This document shows, piece after piece, positions 11,111 through 23,079 of a DNA stretch of 64,000 nucleotides. Within the stretch, counting starts at the first letter, position 1. Each line of letters begins with the position of its first letter. The translations under genes and the position numbers were made by a program. The notes beneath the pieces are model-generated. The model did no database searches. It was not told the DNA's origin and was given only the letters and a program-made list of their open reading frames with translations. Source of the DNA: Triatoma infestans (Eukaryota; Arthropoda; Insecta; Hemiptera; Reduviidae). The DNA lies in NCBI GenBank assembly GCA_011037195.1, contig JAAEAF010005087.1, forward strand, positions 1 to 64,000, read 5' to 3'.

Positions 11111-11740
11111 ACCCTTGACTGAATGAATTTTTCAATTCTTCTTCTATTTTTTTTTGGCACATTTCTCGGATTTGGCTCTAAAGATTTTCTTTAAATTTCT
11201 TTGCATACTAAATATGTGTAGATCAGAGATTCTTAACCATGGATGCGAGTGTACTGACGGATTTTTTTTCTATATTTGTAGGTTTTAAATTATTTCCTCC
11301 AATGGAACTCTGGTTAAACTAAAGAAATGCTATGATCATTGAGATGAAATATACTGGAGTGGATGTATCTGATTTTTTGTGCGGGAGTGTAAGAAATATA
11401 TTTTGAGTGAAAATTGGTGCATTTTTTTGGGGCACGTGTTATTTGTTTATTCCTTAACTGTGGCATTTATTTATTTAAATATAGGATGGTGGAGAACATG
11501 ATATCGTTCTTAACTAACTCATTGTAGACACCTGAAATGGCGACTAATTGAAATGAACGTCTGATGGTAATATAGTCACAGATTTCAGAACCTTCTAATA
11601 ATCAACTTTTCCGAATAAGTGTTTCAAATAAAAGTGATAGATTTATATATATATCAAATTCCCCCAAGAGATGGAAAGATTAAGAAGTAAGCTTCACTAG
11701 GAAACTGGGTACCAGAAGTGAGTGGACCAATGAATCCAAT
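11111..11740. other. Spacer without recognised features
   Basis: AT-rich, no coding or RNA gene seen. A fragment near 11600-11680 (AAGTGTTTCAAATAAAAGTGATAG) recurs near 12850, 22860 and 63025, so part of it belongs to the interspersed repeat. Confidence 0.35.
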
Positions 11741-12290
11741 GGTATTGTAGTGGAAGAAAGAAATAAAAGAAAATAACAGTTTTAAAAAATAGTTTAGAAT
11801 ATTTTATAGTATCAAAAATAGAATTTTGTTAATATTTTAAATGTATCTTAGTGCAGTGAAAAATCAGGTACTGTAATTTGGGGTGATTGCTATGGGGTAA
11901 ACAAAGGCACAAAAATCCGTTTAAATCCATTAATACAATGCCACTTGGCCAACTGTTTTGTAAGGAAGGCATTCTTTCGGACAGTCTGCATTCTGCTTTC
12001 AAAGTCAGAACACTTGCTTCAGGAATCGCTCTCTTAAAGTTATGCTAGTGATAGAGATTTGCCTATATTCTAGATAAACATCTGATTTATTAAGATATAG
12101 TTGTGATATTGTTATGTACTTAAATTTGCTTAGAGAATAATATATTTATTTTAAAAAACAGTGGTGATTTCTTATTTCTGATACTTCACTCTCTTAAACA
12201 TATATACTTACAAGCCCTTATACAAAACCGCTCGTGATACTACAAACACACAATAACATTTCAGTATTAAAGAATATGCCATTGCGTAGT
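11740..12290 (+). repeat. Diverged repeat shared with 21120-21690
   Basis: Both stretches begin TGGAAGAAAGAAAT(a/g)AAAGAAAATAA. They later share AAAAACAGTGG(t/a)G, CTTCACTCTCTTAAACATA against CTATCTCAAACATAC, and AAGCCC...AAACCGCTC. Similarity is patchy but collinear over about 550 bp, so they are two old copies of one element. It has no coding frame. Confidence 0.5.
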
Positions 12291-12481
12291 ATACAGATCG
12301 GTCGAGGATTAATGATGGGATTGTGGATTGAGAGTATAAGCCAAGAACCATAAAGATGGAGTCTATGGAAAAATTCCCAGAAACTGGAAAATGTATCTAA
12401 GTGCACTCACTTAGACATGCATTCAGTCAATCTAGACAAGAAGTATCCATGGAATCAGGAGATTATGATCCAATTGATCAC

Positions 12482-12591
12482 TAAAGCCAGACTGACATTA
12501 AAGCACTGAATTCATTTGCCATCAATTCGTAAGTAATTCCATGTCTTGACAATCTCAAAAACTTGGGAAGTAATAATACAATTTCCCTGTA
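12482..12591 (+). repeat. Repeat segment duplicated at 16171-16280
   Basis: TAAAGCCAGACTGACATTAA and the following 90 bases are nearly identical to 16171-16280. In both places a family-2 SINE follows at exactly the same point. The SINE was therefore present before the segment was copied. Confidence 0.75.
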
Positions 12592-12797
12592 AGTAAATTA
12601 AAGTAATGCCTATTTTTTCAGGCGTGCTTAACGTCCAACTACCAATTAGGTGTCTTGGACGGGGGCGGAAGCACCTACTTTACTAATAACATTTTTTAAA
12701 CAAATATAAAATTTAGTAGTTATACGCGTGACTCGAACTGGGGTCCTCCCACTTACAAGTCCATGCTCATAACCACTACACTAACACCTGCCCCTAA
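12592..12797 (-). mobile_element. tRNA-derived SINE, family 2, with 12-bp target duplication
   Basis: Read on the minus strand the head is GGTGTTAGTGTAGTGGTTAT (A-box region), followed by a B-box in CCCAGTTCGAGTCACGCG. The tRNA-unrelated body includes AAAGTAGGTGCTTCCGCCCC. The flanks AATTTCCCTGTA at 12580-12591 and 12798-12809 are the target duplication. It is not a functional tRNA gene because the cloverleaf is not complete. Related copies are at 16281-16483, 45834-46024 and, degraded, about 62690-62890. Confidence 0.85.
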
Positions 12798-12839
12798 AAT
12801 TTCCCTGTATTGGTTCCATTTTCCCAAAAAACCTTAAAA

Positions 12840-13080
12840 TCTATTATTTGAAAAAATTGTCTGAAACAAAAGTGATAGGTCTAATTAAGTGAAGTTAGAG
12901 TTCCAAATTAGAAAAAGAAATCGTCGATATCTTGACTAAGAAAAACGCAGAAATATTGAAGAAAAAGAAATTGTTCATTAAAGTAACATTTCCGGTCAAC
13001 CGATTTCCTTCAAACTCAGAATTTTTAACAAAATCTTAGTGTCAGGTAGAACTTAATAAAATCAATTTTAAACTTACTGC
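12840..13080 (+). repeat. CTTCCGGTT-family repeat, interrupted by a jockey-like LINE
   Basis: CATTTCCGGTCAACCGATTT at 12988-13010 is the family's signature. The repeat resumes after the LINE at 15680 (GATTTTCTGTTGATAAATTA). This places the LINE insertion later than the repeat. Confidence 0.6.
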
Positions 13081-13121
13081 AGTCACGTGTAGCCGAGAGC
13101 TCAGGTGGAGTCGCTCTCTGC

Positions 13122-13613
13122 GTGAAAAGGACCATTAAACATCATGAATTTCCTCTACCTCCACTGGAGAACCTCGAGGCAGTAGCTATCCAAGTTAGCA
13201 CAGACACTGGACCACTAATTATTATATCTGCATACTTGAAACCTAATTCTAGACTATTACAAGAAGACCTCCAAAGAATTTTCACACAAAACAGCGCATT
13301 ACTACTAGGCGACCTTAATAGCAAACAGACATACCGGGGGTGTCGAACGACTAATAACAACGGTACCAGACTACTGACGGCGACAGACAACCTTAACATA
13401 CTAATCTCAGCTCCCGAAGAACCAACATTCTACCCCTCTGCACGCAGCCATCAACCTGACATATTGGACATCGCACTGTTACACAACATTAATATTCCAA
13501 TATATTTGGATTCATTAAGTGAATTAGACTCTGACCATCTTCCAGTATTATGCAGGTTTCACTCACACCTACAGCGCAGTGAACCACCGCCAAAACTAAA
13601 ACCGGAAAGATAG
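13122..13613 (+). pseudogene. Jockey-like endonuclease domain fragment
   Basis: This 163-residue frame covers the second half of an AP-like endonuclease, with motifs IIISAYLKPN, LLLGDLNSK and SDHLPVLCRFH. The catalytic GDxNxxH motif is altered at its histidine, reading GDLNSKQ. The SDHLP motif is kept. It stops with TAG after KLKPER, while coding continues in another frame. Confidence 0.8.
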
Positions 13614-14083
13614 AATGGGAAACATTCAGACACGACTTTACCAAACTTCTGACTATACCCAAACATTTCGGAACCGCTGACAATATCGACACATCGCTAG
13701 ACCTACTCACACAGATAATTCACACAGCTGTACACAACTCTACCCATAAAAGGCAGAATAACAATAACAGACACAACTGGCTACCAGGACACATACTCAA
13801 CCTAATTCATGAAAAAAACAGAATTCGAAAAGTATGGCAGAGGACTAGGAACCCGTCAGACAAGACTCACTTCAACCGACTAGCTAGACGAATCAAATGG
13901 GAACTTGACAATCACAGAATCTCCAGATACAGATCTTACTTAGAGGGTTTAACTCCGGGTGACTCTTGTCTCTGGAAAGAAACTAAAAGAATTCTTAATG
14001 ATCATTGCCAGATATTCTCACTGCAACTTGGTGACAGACTTGCAACGAGTGATGAAGAAAAATGCGAAGTAATAGCAACACAT

Positions 14084-15588
14084 TTGGAAAATAAATTCAC
14101 ACAATCTCACCAGACAGACCAAGACACTGACGAACACATCAACCATGAACTGCAGCAACCTCATCACACCATAGAGCTTCCTATCTCATTCACTTCCCCT
14201 TCAGAAATAACCTCCATAATCAAAGCACTTCCTAACAAAAAGACTCCCGGAGACGACCTAATACCGAACATTCTTTTAAAAAATCTACCTCCGAAAGGTG
14301 TCGCTTTCTTAACTTCAATCTTCAATGCATGCCTTCGAATGGGTTACTTTCCTAAAAAATGGAAGAATGCAATAATAGTTGTATTCCACAAAGCCGGTAA
14401 ACCAAAAAACGACCCGAATAGCTATCGACCAATTAGCCTACTAAACTCTCTCTCAAAAATATTTGAAAAAATAATCTATAGACGACTGTTAAAACATCTG
14501 ACTGACACAAACGCAATTCCACCACATCAATTCGGATTCAGACCAAAACACTCACCAGTACATCAAATTAAAAGAATTACAGAATACATAGTACACAACT
14601 TTGAAAAAAGGAAACATACTGCAGCGATATTTCTAGACGTAGCCGCTGCGCTGCATTCGACTTAGTTTGGCACTCAGGACTACTCTACAAACTCAGACAC
14701 ACAAACGCACCTGACTACATTACTCAAATCATAGGATCCTTTTTAAGGGACAGAACATTTCAGGTAAGAGTCAACAACACATATAGTACTAGACGCCAAA
14801 TTCTCGCGGGACTACCGCAAGGTGCAATCATCAGTCCTATACTCTTTAACCTTTACTGTTCGGACATACTGAATCAACTTCAGCTACTTTAGCCACATAC
14901 GCAGATGACACAATGATAGCATCAACTAACGACAACATTGACCAAAGCATCACTGACTTACAAACAGCTATAGACATCATTACAAAATGGTTCCAAAAAT
15001 GGAAGCTACGTCTCAACATCACTAAAACAGAGGCAAAAATTTGTTCTCTTCGGAGGTTTCAAAATTTTTTCTCTTCGGCGACTAAAACTAAACAATCAGG
15101 AAATACCCTGGAAACCGAAGGACCAAGGAGTGCGCTATCTTAGTGTAATCCTTGACACCAGACTCACCTGGAGACTACACATTAACAGCAAACTACAACA
15201 AGCATACTGCCGACTGAAACAGTTATATCCACTTATAAACAGACACACACCACTCAAACACTCCTGTACAGTACTTCTTTATAAGACGCTTCTCAGACCT
15301 CTGTTGACATACGCTTGCCCAGTCTGGATAACTGCCAGCAACACACTGACGAAACGACTTCAGACATTTCAAAACAAAGTACTCCGAATTGCTTTAAGAG
15401 CCCCTTGGTTTACCAGAAACACACAAATACACAGAGAACTAGACATTACAGATATTCACACACACATGACTAAATTAACAGACAACTTCTTCCTCACACT
15501 TCACACACTATCCTCAACGTCCCACTACAACATAGGGGAACCTACTCATTCTAAAAGACTGAAACCGCGACTCTACCAAGATCTATGA
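14084..15588 (+). pseudogene. Jockey-like reverse transcriptase, frameshifted
   Basis: The polymerase domain is spread over frames 14084-14665, 14660-14890, 14913-15143 and 15130-15588. All RT landmarks are visible in order, including the fingers (TPGDD, YRPISLL), FLDVA...AFD-like palm, PQG and YADDT. The first frame starts at an internal Met and is not a true N-terminus, because coding continues upstream in the same frame from about 13610. Confidence 0.82.
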
Positions 15589-15719
15589 AATAGCATATCT
15601 TACCTCTAATCTCTATGTGTAAAGCTCTTGGTGAGCTGGCCCATATTATGTTTGTAAATAAAAAAAAAAAACTTACTGCGATTTTCTGTTGATAAATTAC
15701 GCTGACCACAGATAAAAAG

Positions 15720-16170
15720 AAAAACTGTCATGGATCGTCGTACTATATACCCGGGTCTCAGTGCCGTGACGTAGTAGGCATGCCCTTAACAGCAACCCGT
15801 TCATAAGGCTGCACGTCAAGAGGCTTGCAATATCTTCCAACCATAAGTTCTAGCCGTAACTCAACGGGATCAATGAAGGACCACACCTGACGATATATGA
15901 AGAAGTTAAGGGGATTAGGGGAAGTTGAGTTTCGCAAATAAGGCCGACCTCTCTCTCTCTCTCATTGAAGTCTTATTCAATGACCATCGTTCGAAAATCC
16001 AAAAGAAGAATAACTACCGAGTCTGGAACAAGAGTCCAAACCCATTTAAATATTGAATATAGTCCGAAAAAATCGGATCATAACCTTGAAAGGAAATACC
16101 CTAAGCCCTTCCACAGATAACCTATTCCGACCAAAGATCGTGAACCTAATTTTCTCACAATCAAAACAAT
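15720..16170. other. Spacer, unrecognised
   Basis: No coding region seen. A (CT)n stretch is at 15950-15963. The rest is unique-looking sequence of slightly higher GC. Confidence 0.35.
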
Positions 16171-16280
16171 TAAAGCCAGACCGACATTAAAGCACTGAAT
16201 TCATTTGCCATCAATTCGTAAGTAATTCCATGTCTTGACAAACTCAGAGACTTGGGAAGTAATAATAAAATTTCCCTGTA
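16171..16280 (+). repeat. Second copy of the 12482-12591 segment
   Basis: Nearly identical to 12482-12591 and followed by a SINE at the same junction (AATTTCCCTGTA at 16269-16280). Confidence 0.75.
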
Positions 16281-16483
16281 AGTAAAGTAAAGCCTATTTT
16301 TTCAGGCGTGTTTAACGTCCAACTACCAATTAGGTGTCATGGACGGGGGCGGCAGAAGCACCTACTTTACTAATAACATTTTTGTAACAAATATAAAATT
16401 TAGTAGTTATACGCGGGACTCGAACTGGGGTCCTCCTACTTACAAGTCCATGCTCATAACCACTACACTAACACCTTCCCCTA
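16281..16483 (-). mobile_element. tRNA-derived SINE, family 2
   Basis: The same body and head as 12592-12797, including GAACTGGGGTCCTCCTACTT (B-box on the minus strand) and CACTACACTAACACC (A-box region). The right-hand target duplication is missing because the shared repeat ends there. This copy therefore arrived by duplication of its host segment rather than as an independent insertion. Confidence 0.8.
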
Positions 16484-17933
16484 AATTTCAGAAGAATCCA
16501 ACCAGAATGACAATAATTAAACATATAGATAGATTATACAACCCATAATACTTATTACAAACTGCTTAATATAGTTTATAACATAAAACACGAGGTGAAA
16601 GTTACTTAGCACGTTTTAAAGTCTATATTTGGTGGATTGAAACAAACAGGAAATAATAATAAAGAAATAAACCGTTTCTTTAACTATTGCTCAATGAGAT
16701 ACAATGAAAGCATAATCTCAAACCTACCAGAAAAACATAATCTAGTAAATAAGCCAAAAATATATTTAAAAAAAAAAATTAATTAAGCCAAAGATCATTG
16801 AACATTAGCAGATTTCTTCGGATGACATTAAACTCCATAATAGATTGATATACGTAAGTGAAACTTCAAAAAAAAAAGAAAAGAAATAAAAAATGAAAAA
16901 AAAAAAGAAGAACTGGCTATATTTAATTTAAATAACAAGTGCAGAAAGTATATTGGGTTTCCCCAAGATTACTTAACAGGAATATTTTAACAGGTTTGAC
17001 AAAGCTGTATAAATATTCAAACAACAATAAAAACAAGAAAGTTTGTTCGGAGAATTCAATGTTGATCATATTATGGAAAATAAATGCAAAATTTGCTTAT
17101 TAAAGTAACATTATTTTATAAATGAATTATATATATAACAAATTACATATAAATATTAAAATAAAGTTTATTAAATTATATTTCTCCTTGTTTCTCATTT
17201 ATATAATCTATATATATTAATGTCCAGTCAAAATTAGTTTTAACTATAAAAATAAGTTTCATACAATTTATTTCAATTATATAGAAAAACATAAAGACTG
17301 CAACTCAATCAACTTCAGCTGATTTTGTGTAATTTCTAATACAATTAAAGGTTTATTATTATTGTGTATTTATTTCCTTGTTCCCTTTCTAAAAAGGAAG
17401 TACTTCGCTACTGTTTTCTCTTATTGTGTTTTCTCCAGAAATATCGTACGATCTTTGTAGCGAATGTCATAATACTTTATAAGAAAACGTTCGTTCAGTT
17501 TTATTTCTAAAAAAAATCTCAAATAGGTGGTGGCCTTTCAAAAAAAAAAAAAAAAATATTCTACATTAAAAAGAAAATTATTCAGATTAGATATTACCAG
17601 GAATACAACAAGAACTTACGAATCTTTATTCAAGTTATTAACACTGGATTTTTAAGTTATTCCCTTCCAATTTATACTCGAAAATGGCTTTAACAATTTT
17701 CTTGAAATTTGGAATGCTAAAACTGCTTGAATATAATAAATGTATTTATTGCTTTTATTTGAAACATTTTTCTGGAAAAAATTTGATTTTACACAGCTTC
17801 TGGGGAATCTACGAAGTTGGATTTAAATGTCCAGAAAAGTTTTGCTGAGGGTGATCAAGGACGCTGCGTCGAAGTGTATACCTGGGCTTTTGTATCTAAA
17901 AACTAAGATGTATTAGTACAATTTTCCACCACC
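16484..17933. other. AT-rich spacer
   Basis: No gene, RNA gene or confident repeat seen. Several A runs (16764, 16868, 17538) and very low GC. Confidence 0.45.
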
Positions 17934-17945
17934 TATATTTATGTA

Positions 17946-18227
17946 TGTCCTCACGCGTTGGTCTAGAGGCTAGCGCACTCGCCTTTCGTGCAAGAATTCA
18001 GGGTTCGATTCCCGTGAGGGCAAAGTCGGTGTTGACTCAGCATCTTGATAAAAAAATTGGAAGCTACAGTTAGGTATACAGTCAGGTAGCGCCCTAGGTA
18101 GCGAAGGTCGGAACTAAACGGCGTGGGAACTGCGGCGTGCTTACCACACGCCCCCTACTATTCAAAACGCCGTCTGGCAAGCCTTGGCCCTTCATGGGCT
18201 GTTGCGCCATAGGTTTTTTTTTTCTTT
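17946..18227 (+). mobile_element. tRNA-derived SINE, family 1, with 12-bp target duplication
   Basis: Flanked by TATATTTATGTA at 17934-17945 and 18228-18239. The first 75 bases keep much of a tRNA shape. GTCCTCAC at the 5' side pairs with GTGAGGGC after the T-arm. The A-box region is TGGTCTAGAGGCTAGCGCAC and the B-box is GGTTCGATTCC, the full consensus. The putative anticodon loop is CTTTCGT. The 200-bp body shares ACTAAACGGCGTGGGAACTG and CCTTGGCCCTTCATGGGCTG with the copy at 4940-5197. It ends in a T-rich tail. I judge it a young SINE, not a tRNA gene. Confidence 0.88.
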
Positions 18228-18379
18228 TATATTTATGTAGATGCTTAATAACCTTTAAATAAATTTGGGGGATATTTGTAAATAAGAATTCTAGTATTGC
18301 AATAAAGAGGAGTCGCGATTACATAATTATTTTTTTCCATTTTAAAGAGCATGTATCTATCCAACATATAAAGAGCTAC

Positions 18380-19510
18380 TTAATAAGAACGTTCTTCTCG
18401 ACGCCAAATATAGGATTTCCAAGAGAGTGTCACGAGCGGTTCTATCACATGGTGCCCAATCTTGAGGGTTTCAACGTTATGACATCCTTGAAAAATTTCA
18501 AAGATTTTTCTTTAAAAAATTATTCTCTCTTCCCTCTCCAACGCCTAATTATGTACTATCGATTGAGTGTGCTCTTGAACCGTTAGAGATTTTCACCCTT
18601 GCTCTACACTTCAAATACTGTCTCAGAACTCTAGCTCTTGACAATCATCGCCTCCTGATAATTGCTGCAACTGAAATTATTCAGAAGAAACTGTTTTGGT
18701 TTAAACACTGGCTTTTGATGACACGTGATTTTTCCAGCGACCTATCTTGTTCTCTTAATGATCGTGACAAATGGAGTGATCAACTTTCGAACTTACTTAA
18801 TAATATTAGATCCGTTCGTCTCGAAGAGTCATTTTGTCGTGCAGAGAACGCTGATCGTTTTTTTTTTTTTTTTGTATAAAACTTTGATCACTGACCATAA
18901 GTCATTTGTAACATCGTCTCTACTTAATAACCTCAGACTCTCAGAGATGTGCTGGTTGTTGAAACTAAGAGCAGAACTGTTATACCTAAATTATACCCCT
19001 TGGTCGGAAAAAGATTCCGAACGAGAAATGCGTCCTCTCTATAACTGCCAAGTACGGGAGAATTTGTTTCATTTCTTGGCAGAATGTCCTGCATTATTAG
19101 AAGTGCGTCTCCTCCATCTCGGCAAATGTTCACTTTCCGGAGGATAAAAATTATTGTTTACCTAACCGGACAACGGCCTTGCCATCCTTTAATTGCTTAT
19201 ACTCGCCAGGATCATATGCTCGTTAGGCACGTCAGGATCTCATATTCTTTAGGTTAGTTTTTCAGTTTTTTTATTCTATTATAAAACTACGTTTGATTTA
19301 TTTAAGCATTAGTTGTGTTAATACTTTTATTTACTTTGCTATCTTATTCCAGTTCTGTTTTAGTTCTAGTGTAATTCTTGCTTTGTTTTTCATCATTTTT
19401 CTTTTTTTATTATTTTTAGTTTTTCTGTTATGGCTGTAAACTCTGCCATGCTTCTGTACTCAAGTATTATATCATTTATTGTATTATTTTTAAAATAAAG
19501 TACTTATAAT
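18380..19510 (+). mobile_element. LINE C-terminal remnant
   Basis: One frame reads SRAVLSHGAQSWGFQRYDIL, then FFFKKLFSLPSPTPNYVLSI and later FTLALHFKYCLRTLALDNH. This is the pattern that follows reverse transcriptase in several LINEs (a KVQxxFxRxLLGLPxxTPNY-like block). A poly(T) run at 18860-18875 and stops break it. A decayed CxxxENxxHFLxxCP-like zinc motif lies in the frame ending near 19100 (NCQVRENLFHFLAECPALLE). The 3' end may be near the AATAAAG at 19494. Confidence 0.6.
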
Positions 19511-21119
19511 AATATAAAGAGCTACTTTAGTTTTTATTTATTTATTTATATTAACATGATAGATAATAAGACATTATTTATTTAAGAACAAGGGAGTAAA
19601 CTGGCAGATTTAAACTCTCAAGTCCAGGTTTGTAAGTGTTCGTGAGTTTTACAATGTTTACTCTCGTTTTAGATATCAATCTTTTACTGCATCACCATAA
19701 TAATAATTATGTTTACAATATTATATTGTTTGCCCAATATTTTCTTTATAGTTATATTGTTTTTCAAAATATTAAAACAAATACCTAATTTATGAATTCA
19801 CACTTTAATATTATTATATAATATAAAACATACTTCTTCCAAACTTTAAACTGTACTTTATTGACACTGTAACAAAATACTATAGGGCTCCTGAAAACTA
19901 TTATAGTTAAATATATAATAGCAATTTTTGGATACAAATGTCTATTACTAACAATTTGTGTGTTCATATCGTTTAGAACACAGTGGTGTCCAACCCGCGC
20001 CCGCTGGCCGCATTCCGCTCATGACAGCTTCGATTACAACCCAACAAACAATTTCAAATTAATATAAATAAAATAATTCACTGTTTTTTTTAAAAAAATT
20101 ATTCAGTTATATTTGAAGTGTCTTTTGTCACCAAGGTATTAGGGGAAATAGCTCGGCTCAAAAATTAGTTTTATTTACGTTTTCAACAATAAGAAACACG
20201 CTATTCAATTTAAAGTTGTCTAGATGTTAACTGCCAATTTTCAAATAGAACATCTGACATTCAATTTAAAGATTGGACTTAATAAATCCTATATTCCCAG
20301 AGATTAATATCCCTCGCCACACAATCCTGCCTTATTCATGTTTTCGCTTTTTTTGGCAACATCAACGTTTGTGAGCAACTATTTTTCAAGGATAAAATAA
20401 ACGATGGATAAAATTAGAACCAAAATATTTGTAGAGCACCTTGAAAACTCACTGAGATTTATAACTACTTCCATCAAACCATATATTGTTATATTAGTTT
20501 CTCAAATACAATGTCAGCTATCCTATGACTATTTTCACGCTATCCACTTTTACTTTCATAGTAAAATATCTGAAGTATTAATGAAATTATTACCTAGATA
20601 AATAAAGTTTCTATAGCACTAATAGCAAATGGATGTTCTGATGTAACACAATTTCTATGTTAAACGGCTTTTGCATCTACCAACGCCTATCAGGGAAATT
20701 ATAATTTAGATCCGCAGCTATTCTTAGGTTTGTATTGTAAGTGTGGCCCAAGACTGTTCTTCTTCTTCCAATGTGGCGTAGATAACCCAAAGGTTGGACA
20801 CCTCTGGTTTAGAACTTATGGATTCAGAATAGTGTTATCCAAACTAAGAATTATTATGGTGCAGACTTCCCGGATAGCAGCATCAACATCACCCGTGGAA
20901 CCATCTTACATAACAAATTTAATACTGCCTACTAGTATAATAAATCTGTTTACTTCGTATAATCCATAGAGAACGACCGTAATGAAAAGAAATGGCTTTT
21001 GGTGCTCACGAAATACTGCAATAACTGAGCCGAGGTAAAATTCGATTTTGAGTTTCGACTTTCAATATTTTTGAATAAATCGATATCAATTTAATGCCCG
21101 AAATAAAAATATCGGTTAG
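19511..21119. other. AT-rich spacer
   Basis: Nothing with coding support. Short ORFs are unremarkable and no family phrases were recognised. Confidence 0.4.
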
Positions 21120-21690
21120 GAAAGTACTGAAGTGGAAGAAAGAAATGAAAGAAAATAAGAATTTTGAAAATAGTTTAGTGAAATAATTTTGTGAATTTTA
21201 GCTAGTTCAAATAGTGTATTTCAGTGAAGGGGAAAGAGGCAGGTACTTATAATTTAGGTCAATGCAACTGAAGAGACAAAGGGACAAGAAACGTTAGGAT
21301 AAGACAATACACTCCCTCCAGACATACCATTGATTTGAACTAATAATTAGAAGGTATTCTTTCAAGACATACTGTATTAGACATTGAACTACAACACTTG
21401 ATTCATGAATTGCTATTTTAGCATCAGTGCCAGTCAAAAAATTAAAACATATGAGTCTAGTTTCAGTATATTAATAAGCATAATAACTGTGATATTGTAC
21501 AGTATTTAAATTCACTTAGAATAGTATAATTATTTCAAAAACAGTGGAGGTCTCTTGATTATTTTTTTAATACTTCTATCTCTATCTCAAACATACACAA
21601 AGCCCTTTACTAAACCGCTCACACCACAAGCTACTACTAAGCAACATCACACCAATTACATTACAGTACACATGAGCACATTTTCTCGGC
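21120..21690 (+). repeat. Diverged repeat shared with 11740-12290
   Basis: Collinear patchy similarity to 11740-12290 (TGGAAGAAAGAAATGAAAGA and AAAACAGTGGAGGTCTCTTG). Confidence 0.5.
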
Positions 21691-21944
21691 ATTCAATTGA
21701 TAAATAATTTTCCTCAAACTCCATAGTTAAACTATTCATAAGAAGTTCTTCTAATTCTCATACTGAGGAATTCTCATATTGATAAATTTTCACAAAGGTA
21801 GAAATTTATAATAAATGTGCAGTTAATAAATCAGCACCCCTCCCCAATTTGTGGTGGAACTGACCTACAATAAATAAGACATTGTGGAAAGTATAAAAAG
21901 AAATCTCTAAAGGGGATATTAAGTTTTTTGAAATATTCACACAC

Positions 21945-22065
21945 TAAGAGACCAATCGATTTTTTTCGTTATCTAGGGACTCCAAAACATGAATTCTCTA
22001 TGAAAACTCAATTAATTCCAAAGAATGTCACTATCGTAATACTTTCTTTGTAAATTCATATCATT
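21945..22065 (+). repeat. CTTCCGGTT-family repeat tail
   Basis: CTAGGGACTCCAAAACATG, ATGAAAACTCAATT and ATCGTAATACTTTC correspond to the tail seen at 9390-9470. It is directly joined to the I-like LINE fragment that follows. Confidence 0.45.
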
Positions 22066-22069
22066 GATA

Positions 22070-22640
22070 TGCTGCCTTGTGGGGGGGATGTGGCAGGGAG
22101 AAATTAAAGAGGTGCGGATATTCTCTGATAGGGCAGACCGGCTGGCTAGGGAGGGATCCCCCTTACCTTTTGGTGTTCCTGAGCCAGCCCTTGCAGTCAC
22201 TAAGCGGTTCTGTGATAGTCAGATTAGACTTTGGGAGACGAGAATTTTGGAGAAATATTTGCGACGACACGCAGGGGTGCCTCCAAGCCAAAAGATTTAT
22301 CAAAGGGAATAAGCAGAGGGGATTTTGAATTACCTCCTGTCCTTGAGCAGGATAAGATTGAGGAACTTAGTAGATGTAGTGGACTGGGACACACTTGGCT
22401 GGCTAGTCACTTACATAAATAGGGTGGACATCTAGTCCCTATGTCAGAACTGTGATGATGGAGTTCATCATCAATGTATCATCATTATTTATGTCAGTGT
22501 CTCCGTTTCGGTGGTACTAGGTTTCATGTATGGAAGGATTGGAGCTAAGGGATATTTTAGGATATATCGTAGACGACCGGCAAACTACCGAGGGAGATTA
22601 ATTAAGGGGATGAATTGGGAAGGAAGGAAATTAGGGGAAT
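22070..22640 (+). mobile_element. I-like LINE 3' fragment with internal deletion
   Basis: A plus-strand relative of 9786-10675. LVGGMWQGEIKEVRIFSD is joined directly to RADRLAREGSPLPFGVPEPA, so the RNase H segment between the two acidic blocks is missing. It then continues with CDSQIRLWETRILEK and GLGHTWLASHLHK. The 3' tail carries AGCTTAGGTTCCATG near 22655. It is non-functional. Confidence 0.72.
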
Positions 22641-23079
22641 AAAAGCCAGATAAGCTTAGGTTCCATGTCGATAGCCATCGATGACTTAATAAAATAAGTC
22701 ACATTTCCAGCTAGCCGGGTTTCTTCTTAAGATCTGGAATTTGGGCAATGCTTCTAATGTTCTTTTTAAAATTATGTGGTGGTGTACTTAATTAGTAATC
22801 TCAGAGTCAAACTTTATATTGCTAGTCTCTCAGGACCCCTCAAAAATTAATTCTGAAAAAAAGTTTCAAATAAAAGTGATAGGTTGTTAAGTCGTATATA
22901 GCATAGGAAGTTTTTTTAAAAAAAACTTTAGGCCATTTTCGAGAATATAGCATTTTTTTTTTTTTTGCCTTAGTTTACACACTATTTAGCCATTTACGTA
23001 ATTAGTATGTTTCACGAGAAGTAGGTATTTTTTTTTTTTATTATTACCTAAAATTCGTTTTATATTTCATGTAAAATGT

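Larger units (their letters stand above)
13081..15669 (+). mobile_element. Jockey-like LINE, 5'-truncated, with target duplication and poly(A)
   Basis: Flanking AACTTACTGC at 13071-13080 and 15670-15679, plus a terminal A run, mark a target-primed insertion of about 2.6 kb. It begins inside the AP-endonuclease domain: SAYLKPNSRLLQEDL, LLLGDLNSKQ and the LDSDHLPV end (13122-13613). It continues into reverse transcriptase: PNKKTPGDDLIPNILLK, DPNSYRPISLLNSLSKIFEK, FLDVA, GLPQGAIISPILFNLYCSDI and YADDTMIAS. The C-terminal part is at 15130-15588. Frame changes near 13612, 14655, 14890 and 15060-15130 kill it. RNase H is absent, as is usual for many jockey members. Confidence 0.88.

Noticed and set aside
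12720..12797. Minus-strand tRNA-like sequence
   Set aside because: It recurs at 16405-16483 and 45940-46024 as the head of SINE family 2.
17946..18025. Possible functional tRNA gene
   Set aside because: The B-box and acceptor-like stem are good, but the sequence is the head of a repeated SINE with a body and target duplication, and the anticodon arm is imperfect.
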